Notes under the pieces: generated by a model
Databases searched by the model: none
Told to the model about the DNA's origin: nothing
What the model saw: only the letters and a program-made list of their open reading frames with translations
Made by a program: the position numbers and the translations under genes
Origin: Clostridia bacterium
GTDB lineage: Bacteria; Bacillota; Clostridia; Oscillospirales; CAG-272
Direction of reading: 5' to 3'
Length of the DNA stretch: 5,588 nucleotides
Assembly: GCA_017455945.1 (NCBI GenBank)
Contig: JAFTLM010000259.1
Coordinates: 1-5,588, forward strand
Shown here: positions 1-5,588 of the stretch, in pieces
Layout: the number at the start of each line of letters is the position of its first letter
Numbering within the stretch: the stretch's first letter is position 1

Positions 1-2532
1 GTAGGGTATGGTTATTACGTACTGCTCGCCGTATTTATATTCCTCAACTATCGTTTCGGGAAGCTCTATGCTGTCGTCGGACTCAAAATTCACGGTAACG
101 GTATAGGTATTGGGTGCAAAGCGTCCGATTATCCACACGTCCTGACCCGGCATTACGTCGGGGACTTCGGTGGTTCCGTCACCCCAGTCCCAATGGAAGG
201 TATAACCCTCGGCTGTGGGAGCGTAAGTGCTATGGAAGGCTCCGCTTATATCCGCGCCCTCGGCAAAATCCTGGGCGACTCTTTCAAATTCACTTGAATC
301 GGGGGTCAGTGCGTAAACGAAGGTCAGTGTATACGTAGGTGCTTTGGCACTTGCAGTTACCGTAACGTCACCCGTTATAGCACTTGCGTTTACAGTTACA
401 TCTCCGCTACCTTTTACGTAGGTATAGTCAACTCCTGCGGTAAGTTCGCCTTTTCCGTCGATGCTGATACTTATATCGTCGGGATAGAGCCAGTCCTCGT
501 CGGGTGTAAGCGAGAACACCAGATCTTCATCCTGCTCCGCGATATATTTTCCGTGAAGCGCGGTCATATCGTGCACAAGATTTTCAAGTTCAAAAACAAC
601 CTCGTGTCCCACGATAATAATTGCTATATCCTCAGAAACCTCAGCCTCCACCACGTCGCATACTCTTGCTTTTGAACTCGACGTCTTGGGAGCTACACCC
701 ACTCTCACCATATACTCGGTAGTAATCTCGGGTGCAAGCAGATCGGCTACCTCCTCGTCGTCTCCAAGCACGGTAATGCTGTTGACAACGTCTACGTAAT
801 CATACAACCAATCGTCATCTGCAGGCATAACCGGTGTTTCTCCCGCAATGATAGTATAGAGCGCATCTCTCGGAATAGGCTCGTCGCCCTCGGAGAAGAA
901 GAGCTTGCTTCCCTCAATAGTAAGCTTTTGATAGTTAAGCTTTACGTTTACGTGGTCGGTGGAGTCGTTCTCGCCAAGCTCTATAGACTCTTCAACCGTT
1001 TGGTCTACGCCGTCAACCCTGTGAATCTGTGTATGATTCAATTCTATTTTGTCAACGAACAGCGGGATATCGTTACCGCCCGCAAAGCCCTCTGACGCCG
1101 ACATTCTGATGACGATATTAAAGTCCACGCTTGCACTGTGTGTCTTCTCGTCCGCAGACGTAACCGTTTCAACTATCGGATTGATGTTTTCGATATTTAA
1201 CGCGGTATCCTGTCCAAGCGTATAGTTATAGCTTGCGGAATACGCTTCTTTTTCCGTATCTGTATTGGTTACGTTTACAGACTCTATCTTGAAATATTTT
1301 GAAACGTTTGCTTTTACTCCGAAGTCACAAAGTGCATTTTCAAGTGTGTTGATAACCTCTTCGAATCCGTCGTCGGTAACCTGGAGACACTTGACGTACA
1401 CTGTACCTCCGCCGTGAGTTGCAGCTCCGCCGTAATCTCCCGTAGCGGCATTTTCAAATCTGTTGACCGCATCGGCGTCAAGATTGTCTTCCGCATTAAG
1501 GGCGGTTTTTACAAGTGCGGTGTTTATGTAGTTCTTACCCGCCGCACCGCCGTTTCGTCCGCTGCCCGATTTTCCGTCATAGGCAGAATACTCGTTTGCG
1601 GAATCGGCAGTACCCGTGGTAACGGTCTCTGTAACCGATGAACCGTTATATCCGTTTGCAAAATTATAGTGACCTCCGCCACCGCCGCCGCCTGCTATCA
1701 TAAGCACGGTCTCGGTGCCGTCGCTTTTTATCAATGCCGCCTTGGAGTGCTTTCCGCCGCCGCCCGCAGTTGCCCACTTGGAGCTGTTGTCGGTACCGTT
1801 AACCCCCCTAACTATATCCACTACGTCACCCTTGTCAAGGTGAACGTAGCCCTGAACGTATCCGCCGGTTCCGCCGGTTCCTCCCGAGCCGCTTCCGAAC
1901 AGAGAGTTACCTCCGTCGCCGCCGTTTCCTCCCCAAAGTTGGAGAAGATACCAGCCGGTTACTTCTATGGTGTGCTCGAACTCCACAACAGAATTGGTAT
2001 CGAAATCAATAACATGGTTTACTCCTTCGGTATCGGGAGTAATATTGTGTTCCTGGGTCGTTGTGGATTTTACATTGAGAGTATACGTATAGAGGTTGTC
2101 CTGCTCGGAATAATCCACCGATTTGGTATAGGTAGCCATAAACTTACCTATCTGCTCATGACGTGAGCCGGGAATCTCTATGGTAGAAACATCTGATATG
2201 CTAAGTTTACCGTTTTCATCGTGCTTAACCGGCTCACCGACTTTAGCAACGCCGTTCTGCTTCACCGTAACGGGAAGCTTTACGGTATAGTCAGACCTGG
2301 TGTTAGGTGCCACCGTAACCACGTTCGGGTCATCGACTTCGCCGTCAAATATAAGCTTTCCGCCCGCATCCTCAATGCGGTACATACCTATTTTCTCGAT
2401 AAAATCATACTCATAATCGTAGCTTTCCAGATTTCCTCGAACGTCGGTATAATGGTCGTAAAACATCTGGTTTACGTAGAACACGGTACCCGGTGTATTA
2501 GCCTGCAGGTCGTGGGCGTGTGCCTCCAACCG
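1..2532 (-). CDS. In-frame continuation of the surface protein beyond the TAG (3' end outside window)
   Basis: These 844 codons continue the frame of the preceding segment with no further stop and run off the window edge. No ribosome binding site or signal peptide follows the TAG, so this is unlikely to be an independent gene; the first ATG is at 2466. Numbering from the start at 4149, residues about 680-720 repeat the pre-domain linker and 728-915 form a second, shorter ALK/LTK-like glycine-rich domain (GWYLLQLWGG at 732-741, IAGGGGGGGH). FAGGNDIPLF (1022-1031) is the second copy of the FxGGNxxPxF motif. Residues about 1220-1272 look like an Ig-like or big-repeat strand array. Residues 1273-1347 resemble an InlB B-repeat/Flg_new domain (EGYTFHWDW then VMPGQDVW). 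Residues from 1349 begin a MucBP-like domain (NTYTVTVNF, YKYGEQYVITIP). Such modules are typical of Firmicute adhesins. Any C-terminal anchor would lie beyond the window. The gene could be a pseudogene or a read-through protein. Confidence 0.75.
880..2112 (-). repeat. Surface-protein module, copy 2
   Basis: This is the second copy of the module, residues about 680-1090. It runs YTYTL, GWYLLQLWGG, a glycine-rich domain, FAGGNDIPLF, IELGE and VNVKL, in the same order as copy 1. The lead-in tryptophans are 622 residues apart (111 and 733), while the FxGGNxxPxF motifs are 531 apart. Copy 2 has therefore lost, or copy 1 gained, glycine-rich sequence, chiefly the GYAGGSGG/GGGGGSSFF segment. Confidence 0.65.
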
Positions 2533-3972
2533 CTAAGGCATATTGACCGAGCCGCAATCCTCGCCAAGCTCCACAACCACTTCACGTTGCTCTCCCGAAA
2601 TATTGGCTACAATCGTTATAGGACATTTATAAGAGGAATCCTGATGTCTGAAGATGGGCACGTTATTACCGCCCATAAAGCCTGTACTGTAGGTAAAGGT
2701 AAGCTCTATCTGCACAGAACCGCCGAGATTTCTTTCTCCGTCAAGCAATGACACGTGTTTAAGCGATATCTTTTCGTGGTTCACCTCGTCGTGGTGAGGC
2801 TCCCAGGAGAAATCTATCTCAGAACTGTCGGAGTTCACCGCCGTCATTCCGCCCGCCATAGGAATGGTATAGGGGCTGAAGCAGTTCTCAAAGGTAAGAT
2901 CACCCAGGAAAGAGTAATCGTCGTTGTCAAGATAGGTTATACCAAGCGCGCCGCCCGTAGAAGAGGGGTTGCTTTCGGTAAGATAGGCTGCCGCATCGGC
3001 AATATCTGCGTACTCGGTGTTCTTGCCGTTTACCGTAGAAACAAAGAAAGACGAGCCGCCTCCGCCTCCGCCTACGTTGGACGCGATAAGCACGCTTGTC
3101 ATAAGACCGCCCGAACCGCCTGCATAACCCGCGCCGCCTCCGCCTCCGCGAAGCTCGCCCGAGCCGCCCGCACCGCCGTTTCCGTCAACCGTACCGAACC
3201 AGGTATCGGGAGCCACCGCTTCTGCGTCGGTAATTCCCAGCATACTGTCTGAAACCTTTCCGGGGACGTTGGAGGCACCCTTACCTACGTAAGAGGTTGA
3301 AGAACCGGAGGACTTTCCGTTAGAACCCGAGAAATAGGTTCCGGCTATGACGTTATCACCGCTTACCGTACCCGAAGTGCCGCCGATGCTACCGCCGTCG
3401 CCTCCGTGTGCGGCTTTACCCGCAATAGCACCCGAGTCGGGTGTAGCTCCGCCGCCGCCTCCGCCTCCGGCAATCATAATAAATTTGGTAACTCGGTCTG
3501 CCTCGGTTATATCATCCTTTGAAAAATCGAAATCCGAATACAGGGCGTCAAATCTTCCCTCGTTATAGAGGAACACCGCGGAATATCCTCCGCCTCCGCC
3601 CACGGTATAGCTTCCCACAAGACCGTGTCCGCCGCCCGTACCGTTGGCACCGCCTCCTGTGTGAGCTTTCTGTGTTGCCTGACCGTTACTTCCCAGGGTA
3701 TAATACAGCGTCTGTCCTGCCGTAAGATACACTTTTCCGTATACGTGTCCGCCTTTTCCTCCCGAGCCTGCTCCCTCAACGTCGGCACCTGCGCCGCCCC
3801 AGAGGTCAAGGAGATACCAGCCGTCTTTAACAACAGAATACACTCCCTTTTCCGCAGTAAGAACAATCTTTCCGTTAGCACCCGGAACGATGTTGCTTAC
3901 CTCTTGGCGTGTTGGCTTGGACATTATTGTTGATGCCAGCGTATAGGTTCCGTTTCCGTTGTCGGTAAGTGT
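2470..3972 (-). repeat. Surface-protein module, copy 1
   Basis: This is the first copy of a duplicated protein module, spanning residues about 60-560. The order is a linker (NGTYTL), the aromatic lead-in GWYLLDLWGG, the glycine-rich domain, FMGGNNVPIF, VELGE, and the VNMP strand containing the TAG. The copies are diverged and recognisable at protein level. Boundaries are approximate. The glycine-rich part is about 90 residues longer than in copy 2. Confidence 0.65.
2533..2535 (-). other. In-frame amber codon interrupting the surface-protein gene
   Basis: A TAG stands at codon 539 of a frame otherwise open for 1383 codons (4149 down to 1). Its context is ATG CCT TAG CGG TTG. Protein homology between the two module copies continues across it: VNMP-stop-RL here matches VNVKLNY in the second copy, where the aligned residue is Leu 1071 (CTT, 937-939). 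The distance from the F of FxGGNxxPxF is 48 residues here and 49 in the second copy. One base change from TTG (Leu) or CAG (Gln) would create it. The other two genes in the window end in TGA and TAA, so nothing here shows how TAG is normally decoded. Confidence 0.9.
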
Positions 3973-4149
3973 TGTGCTGTGTTCTATATTTACACCGTTA
4001 AGTGTAATATATCCAATGCTTTGAGCGCTGTTGGGAACGTAAGCCGCATCCAACGCCTCAGCACTTGCCAAAGGAGCGTATATATAGGTCTGCAAAAGTA
4101 TGCATATAACGAGAAGAACGGAAAAAATCCGCTTTTTTGATACAGACAT
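2533..4149 (-). CDS. Secreted modular surface protein, N-terminal part up to an in-frame TAG
   Basis: This is the first 538 codons of a very large surface-protein gene, ending at an in-frame TAG. The start at 4149 is chosen because an ideal AGGAGGT site lies 6 bases upstream and the promoter puts the transcript start near 4192, which excludes the more upstream ATG at 4227. Residues 1-30 form a signal peptide: a KKR basic end, a hydrophobic core, and probable cleavage after LASA. Residues about 106-405 are a glycine-rich domain of the ALK/LTK type. It shows GWYLLDLWGGAG (110-121), GGKGGHVYG, an IAGGGGGGG core (about 226-234), GGGGGAGYAGGSGG (335-348) and GGGGGSSFF (361-369). Residues about 440-538 are a beta-rich module with FMGGNNVPIF at 491-500. 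Family knowledge suggests an extracellular adhesion or matrix role; the ligand is unknown. If the TAG terminates translation, the product is a secreted protein with one glycine-rich domain and no visible wall anchor. Secretion is well supported, function is not. Confidence 0.85.
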   Translation of the reverse strand: MSVSKKRIFSVLLVICILLQTYIYAPLASAEALDAAYVPNSAQSIGYITLNGVNIEHSTTLTDNGNGTYTLASTIMSKPTRQEVSNIVPGANGKIVLTAEKGVYSVVKDGWYLLDLWGGAGADVEGAGSGGKGGHVYGKVYLTAGQTLYYTLGSNGQATQKAHTGGGANGTGGGHGLVGSYTVGGGGGYSAVFLYNEGRFDALYSDFDFSKDDITEADRVTKFIMIAGGGGGGGATPDSGAIAGKAAHGGDGGSIGGTSGTVSGDNVIAGTYFSGSNGKSSGSSTSYVGKGASNVPGKVSDSMLGITDAEAVAPDTWFGTVDGNGGAGGSGELRGGGGGAGYAGGSGGLMTSVLIASNVGGGGGGSSFFVSTVNGKNTEYADIADAAAYLTESNPSSTGGALGITYLDNDDYSFLGDLTFENCFSPYTIPMAGGMTAVNSDSSEIDFSWEPHHDEVNHEKISLKHVSLLDGERNLGGSVQIELTFTYSTGFMGGNNVPIFRHQDSSYKCPITIVANISGEQREVVVELGEDCGSVNMP

Positions 4150-4155
4150 ATTTAC

Positions 4156-4162
4156 ACCTCCT
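4156..4162 (-). promoter_or_regulatory. Ribosome binding site of the surface-protein gene
   Basis: The minus strand reads AGGAGGT, a perfect match to the anti-Shine-Dalgarno sequence. It is followed by 6 bases (GTAAAT) and the ATG ending at 4149. This fixes the start and excludes the ATG at 4227. Confidence 0.9.
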
Positions 4163-4198
4163 GTAATATTTTTATATGAAGCCATAGCATGGTAGTTT

Positions 4199-4227
4199 AT
4201 TATAGCACAAAAGATTAAAAATATCAA
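4199..4227 (-). promoter_or_regulatory. Sigma-A promoter of the surface-protein gene
   Basis: On the minus strand a -35 box TTGATA (4222-4227) is followed by a 17-base spacer and a perfect -10 box TATAAT (4199-4204). A TG one base before the -10 makes it an extended -10 promoter. Transcription should begin near 4192, giving a leader of about 43 bases with no obvious riboswitch. The rest of 4228-4306 is AT-rich with no further signal I can defend. Confidence 0.85.
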
Positions 4228-4306
4228 TACCTTTTGAAAAATATTTCACACAATCAAGTATATTAAAAATACCGCAGATTTCAAACGTTTTGTATTGACA
4301 AAACAA

Positions 4307-4335
4307 GAAAACCTCGGTATTTAACCGAGGTTTTC
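4307..4335 (-). terminator. Intrinsic terminator of the two-gene operon
   Basis: A perfect 12-bp stem, GAAAACCTCGGT paired with ACCGAGGTTTTC, closes a 5-base loop. On the minus strand it is followed by the U-rich tail TTGTTTTG. It starts 18 bases past the TGA of the cysteine-rich gene and lies upstream of the surface-protein promoter, so it separates the two transcription units. Confidence 0.85.
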
Positions 4336-4353
4336 TGCCGTGAAATCCGAAAT

Positions 4354-4656
4354 TCAATTTTTACCGTCGTTACAGTCAGCCGGAGGGAACGACATCACCT
4401 CAGGCTCATACGTCAAAGGATTGTGCTTGCACTGAGGCAAAAGCCAATCCAAAATCTTAGCGGTACACTTGCAACAGAGATTCAAATCAAGGTGATGAAA
4501 GTCATACTCTGAACCATATCCGAAATAATGGTCAAAGCGGCAATTTTCCTGAAAATCCAATGCGTCAAATTTTTCGCCGCACATATTGCATATTTGAGTT
4601 GGCAATTCGTTATTTTTTTCTGCCTCAACAGGATTAAAATCCAATTTCTTAATCAT
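4354..4656 (-). CDS. Small cysteine-rich, probably zinc-binding protein
   Basis: This 100-residue protein has eight cysteines. The start at 4656 is preferred over the ATG at 4710 because AGAGGG (4665-4670) lies 8 bases upstream, while the longer version would overlap the upstream gene. Two knuckles are visible: C23-x-x-C26 (ICNMCG) and C61-x-x-C64 (CCKC), 34 residues apart, which is zinc-ribbon-like spacing. Between them are C39, the FGYGSEYD stretch and the HH pair at 54-55; C76 and C95 follow. There is no signal peptide or membrane segment, so it is probably cytoplasmic. The CxxC / YGSxYD / CCxC layout resembles small uncharacterised bacterial proteins I have seen, but I cannot name a family. 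It is second in an operon, 26 bases after the 157-residue gene, and ends just before a terminator. Metal binding is inferred from cysteine spacing only; DNA, RNA or protein binding are all possible. Confidence 0.75.
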   Translation of the reverse strand: MIKKLDFNPVEAEKNNELPTQICNMCGEKFDALDFQENCRFDHYFGYGSEYDFHHLDLNLCCKCTAKILDWLLPQCKHNPLTYEPEVMSFPPADCNDGKN

Positions 4657-4682
4657 TGCAGGTGCCCTCTTTTTGAAATTTC

Positions 4683-5156
4683 TTAGTTTTTCGGGTTGAA
4701 CGGTGCGCACTTATAAAAGAGTGCCATATCTCCGTCTTGCGTATCCTCGGTTTCGAGATAGTAGAAATGTACGACCATCGTGCGTTCTTTCTCATTCCAT
4801 TCAACAGCGGGCGGAGTAAAGCTGTCATAAAGAGCACGCGCCTTATCCACGTCAAGGGTTTCAAGGAGTGTTTCAAGCTCGTCACAAGGCTCATACGAAA
4901 GAATTACACCAAGCTTTTCGGCAGAAAGAGACTCAACGGGTGCACCATCCTTAAAGACCAGAGAGGTCTTTCCCTTGCAAACTCTGGAATAAAGCCCCTG
5001 TTCAAGATTGTAATGCTCTGTATAATACCCCTCTCCTTGATCGTAAGGGTGCAGTTCTCCGTCGTTCATATCGGTAAGAGCCGCCCGCGCCTCCTCTATT
5101 GTTTCGAACTCACCGACAACCTTGCCGTTTTCATCAAAAATACCGTATCTGACCAT
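4683..5156 (-). CDS. Hypothetical acidic protein, first gene of a two-gene operon
   Basis: I do not recognise this 157-residue protein. The start at 5156 has AGGAG (5163-5167) 6 bases upstream and a near-consensus promoter about 50 bases upstream. The N-terminus (RYGIFDENGKVVGEFETIEE) looks like a small beta hairpin followed by a helix, a pattern common in short bacterial proteins of unknown role. The middle (about 70-110) looks mostly helical, with ESLSAEKLG and DELETLLETLDVDKARALYD. The C-terminal part (about 119-150) suggests beta strands (RTMVVHFYYLE). It is rich in Asp and Glu, has three scattered cysteines (60, 91, 150), and has no signal peptide or transmembrane segment, so it should be cytoplasmic. 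Co-transcription with the cysteine-rich gene downstream suggests the two act together. An immunity or antitoxin-like role fits the size and acidity, but no motif supports it. Confidence 0.8.
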   Translation of the reverse strand: MVRYGIFDENGKVVGEFETIEEARAALTDMNDGELHPYDQGEGYYTEHYNLEQGLYSRVCKGKTSLVFKDGAPVESLSAEKLGVILSYEPCDELETLLETLDVDKARALYDSFTPPAVEWNEKERTMVVHFYYLETEDTQDGDMALFYKCAPFNPKN

Positions 5157-5209
5157 CTTTTTCTCCTTTTCAACTTGATAATATTTCAGTAATTTGGAAC
5201 TACACAGTA

Positions 5210-5238
5210 ATCATATCACATTTTGTCGTTAAAGTCAA
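5210..5238 (-). promoter_or_regulatory. Sigma-A promoter of the two-gene operon
   Basis: On the minus strand TTGACT (5233-5238) and TATGAT (5210-5215) are separated by exactly 17 bases. A TG one base before the -10 makes it an extended -10. Transcription should begin near 5203, giving a leader of about 47 bases before the ATG ending at 5156. Confidence 0.85.
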
Positions 5239-5247
5239 GAACACTTT

Positions 5248-5520
5248 ATGATTATACATTATACCAAAAACGATTTCGGAAAAAAGCGACATTTTTTGAC
5301 AGGAATCAACTTTTTTTCAAGAATTGGGAGACAAACAGCTTTCGCATATGCTAATCAAATACCCGAAAGACAATATCTTGACGAAAAATATGAAATGCTC
5401 TCGAAGGAACAATTGGAAAACATTCTTCTGGATTATCACAACAGCGGTAGCCTAAGTAGACTTGAACCGATAAGCCCGACGTCTATAAATTTTCGTGTCT
5501 TTGGGCGTCACTCGCCTTGA
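5248..5520 (+). pseudogene. Short plus-strand reading frame, possible gene remnant
   Basis: The frame has 90 codons. Residues about 38-68 look protein-like, with QIPERQYLDEKYEML followed by SKEQLENILLDYHNSG, an amphipathic helix pattern. The first third is less convincing, no Shine-Dalgarno sequence precedes the ATG at 5248, and the start sits 10 bases from the divergent promoter. The last 15 or so codons are the left arm of the inverted repeat at 5474-5584, so the natural C-terminus appears to be replaced. This may be a decayed gene fragment, a small gene with an unrecognised start, or chance. Confidence 0.25.
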
Positions 5521-5584
5521 AAAGTCCGCACTTGTCTGCGGCTCACGTCACCCAAATCCATCAAAAATTTATTAGACGGCGGGT
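5474..5584. repeat. Long imperfect inverted repeat, palindromic-element-like
   Basis: The left arm from 5475 (CCCGACGTCT, ATAAATTTT, TTTGGG) matches the reverse complement of the right arm ending at 5583 (CCCGCCGTCT, ATAAATTTTT, TTTGGG) with a few mismatches and bulges. The outer stem is about 35 bases. Inside it is a small hairpin, CCGCA (5526-5530) with TGCGG (5537-5541) and a 6-base loop. There is no T-tract, so it is not a simple terminator. The shape resembles dispersed palindromic or MITE-like intergenic elements. Copy number cannot be judged from one occurrence, and the window ends 4 bases later. Confidence 0.6.
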
Positions 5585-5588
5585 GCAC

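Noticed and set aside
2533..2535. Pyrrolysine or selenocysteine insertion at the TAG.
   Set aside because: Selenocysteine uses TGA. Pyrrolysine is known mainly from methylamine methyltransferases; nothing here resembles them and no pyl genes are visible.
1669..3252. Plus-strand open frames of 165-176 codons (1669-2166, 2221-2751, 2755-3252).
   Set aside because: They lie antisense to the large minus-strand frame, lack ribosome binding sites, and give low-complexity translations that mirror glycine and valine codons. They are shadows.
3347..3881. Further frames within the glycine-rich segment on both strands.
   Set aside because: They are out-of-frame readings of GGC/GGA runs; proline-rich and arginine-rich translations are typical artefacts.
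4150..4227. Upstream ATG at 4227 as the start of the surface protein.
   Set aside because: It lies in the -35 box, upstream of the predicted transcript start. The extra 26 residues precede a perfect ribosome binding site and a normal signal peptide beginning at 4149.
4295..4323. TTGACA (4295-4300) as a plus-strand promoter.
   Set aside because: The matching -10 would fall in the terminator loop (TATTTA), and there is no plus-strand gene downstream.
4737..5192. Plus-strand frame of 151 codons.
   Set aside because: It is antisense to the 157-residue gene, which has its own promoter and ribosome binding site; the plus-strand frame has neither.
5297..5325. TTGACA (5297-5302) as a plus-strand promoter for 5248-5520.
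   Set aside because: The -10 at the right spacing is poor (AAGAAT), and it would start transcription inside the frame.
1..5588. CRISPR arrays, tRNA or rRNA genes, transposases.
   Set aside because: No direct repeats with spacers, no cloverleaf and no transposase motifs were seen on either strand.

Overview
The window looks like a chromosomal piece of a low-to-moderate GC Firmicute, probably a gut or rumen Clostridia lineage. This is inferred from strong AGGAGG-type ribosome binding sites, near-consensus sigma-A promoters with extended -10 elements, AT-rich intergenic DNA, and a secreted protein built from glycine-rich, InlB/Flg_new-like and MucBP-like modules. No phylogenetic marker is present, so the assignment is tentative. 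All confident genes lie on the minus strand.

Positions 1-4149 (minus) are one very large reading frame for a secreted, modular surface protein. It has a clear promoter (4199-4227), an ideal ribosome binding site (4156-4162), a signal peptide, and two copies of a module containing an ALK/LTK-like glycine-rich domain followed by an FxGGNxxPxF beta module. After these come Ig-like or big-repeat-like sequence, an InlB/Flg_new-like domain and the start of a MucBP-like domain, where the window ends. The frame is interrupted by exactly one in-frame TAG at 2533-2535 (codon 539). The following 844 codons stay open in the same frame to the window edge and are clearly homologous, module for module, to the part before the TAG. 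The gene is therefore recently broken, read through, or misread in sequencing. In the second module copy a leucine codon (937-939) occupies the aligned position, so TTG to TAG is the simplest explanation.

Positions 4354-5156 (minus) hold a two-gene operon: a 157-residue acidic protein of unknown function, then a 100-residue cysteine-rich protein with two CxxC knuckles, 26 bases apart. A near-consensus promoter (5210-5238) drives the pair. A 12-bp perfect hairpin terminator (4307-4335) separates it from the surface-protein gene.

Positions 5239-5588 contain no confident gene. They hold a weak plus-strand reading frame (5248-5520) that may be a gene remnant. Its tail runs into a roughly 110-base imperfect inverted repeat (5474-5584) with a small inner hairpin, resembling a dispersed palindromic or MITE-like element.
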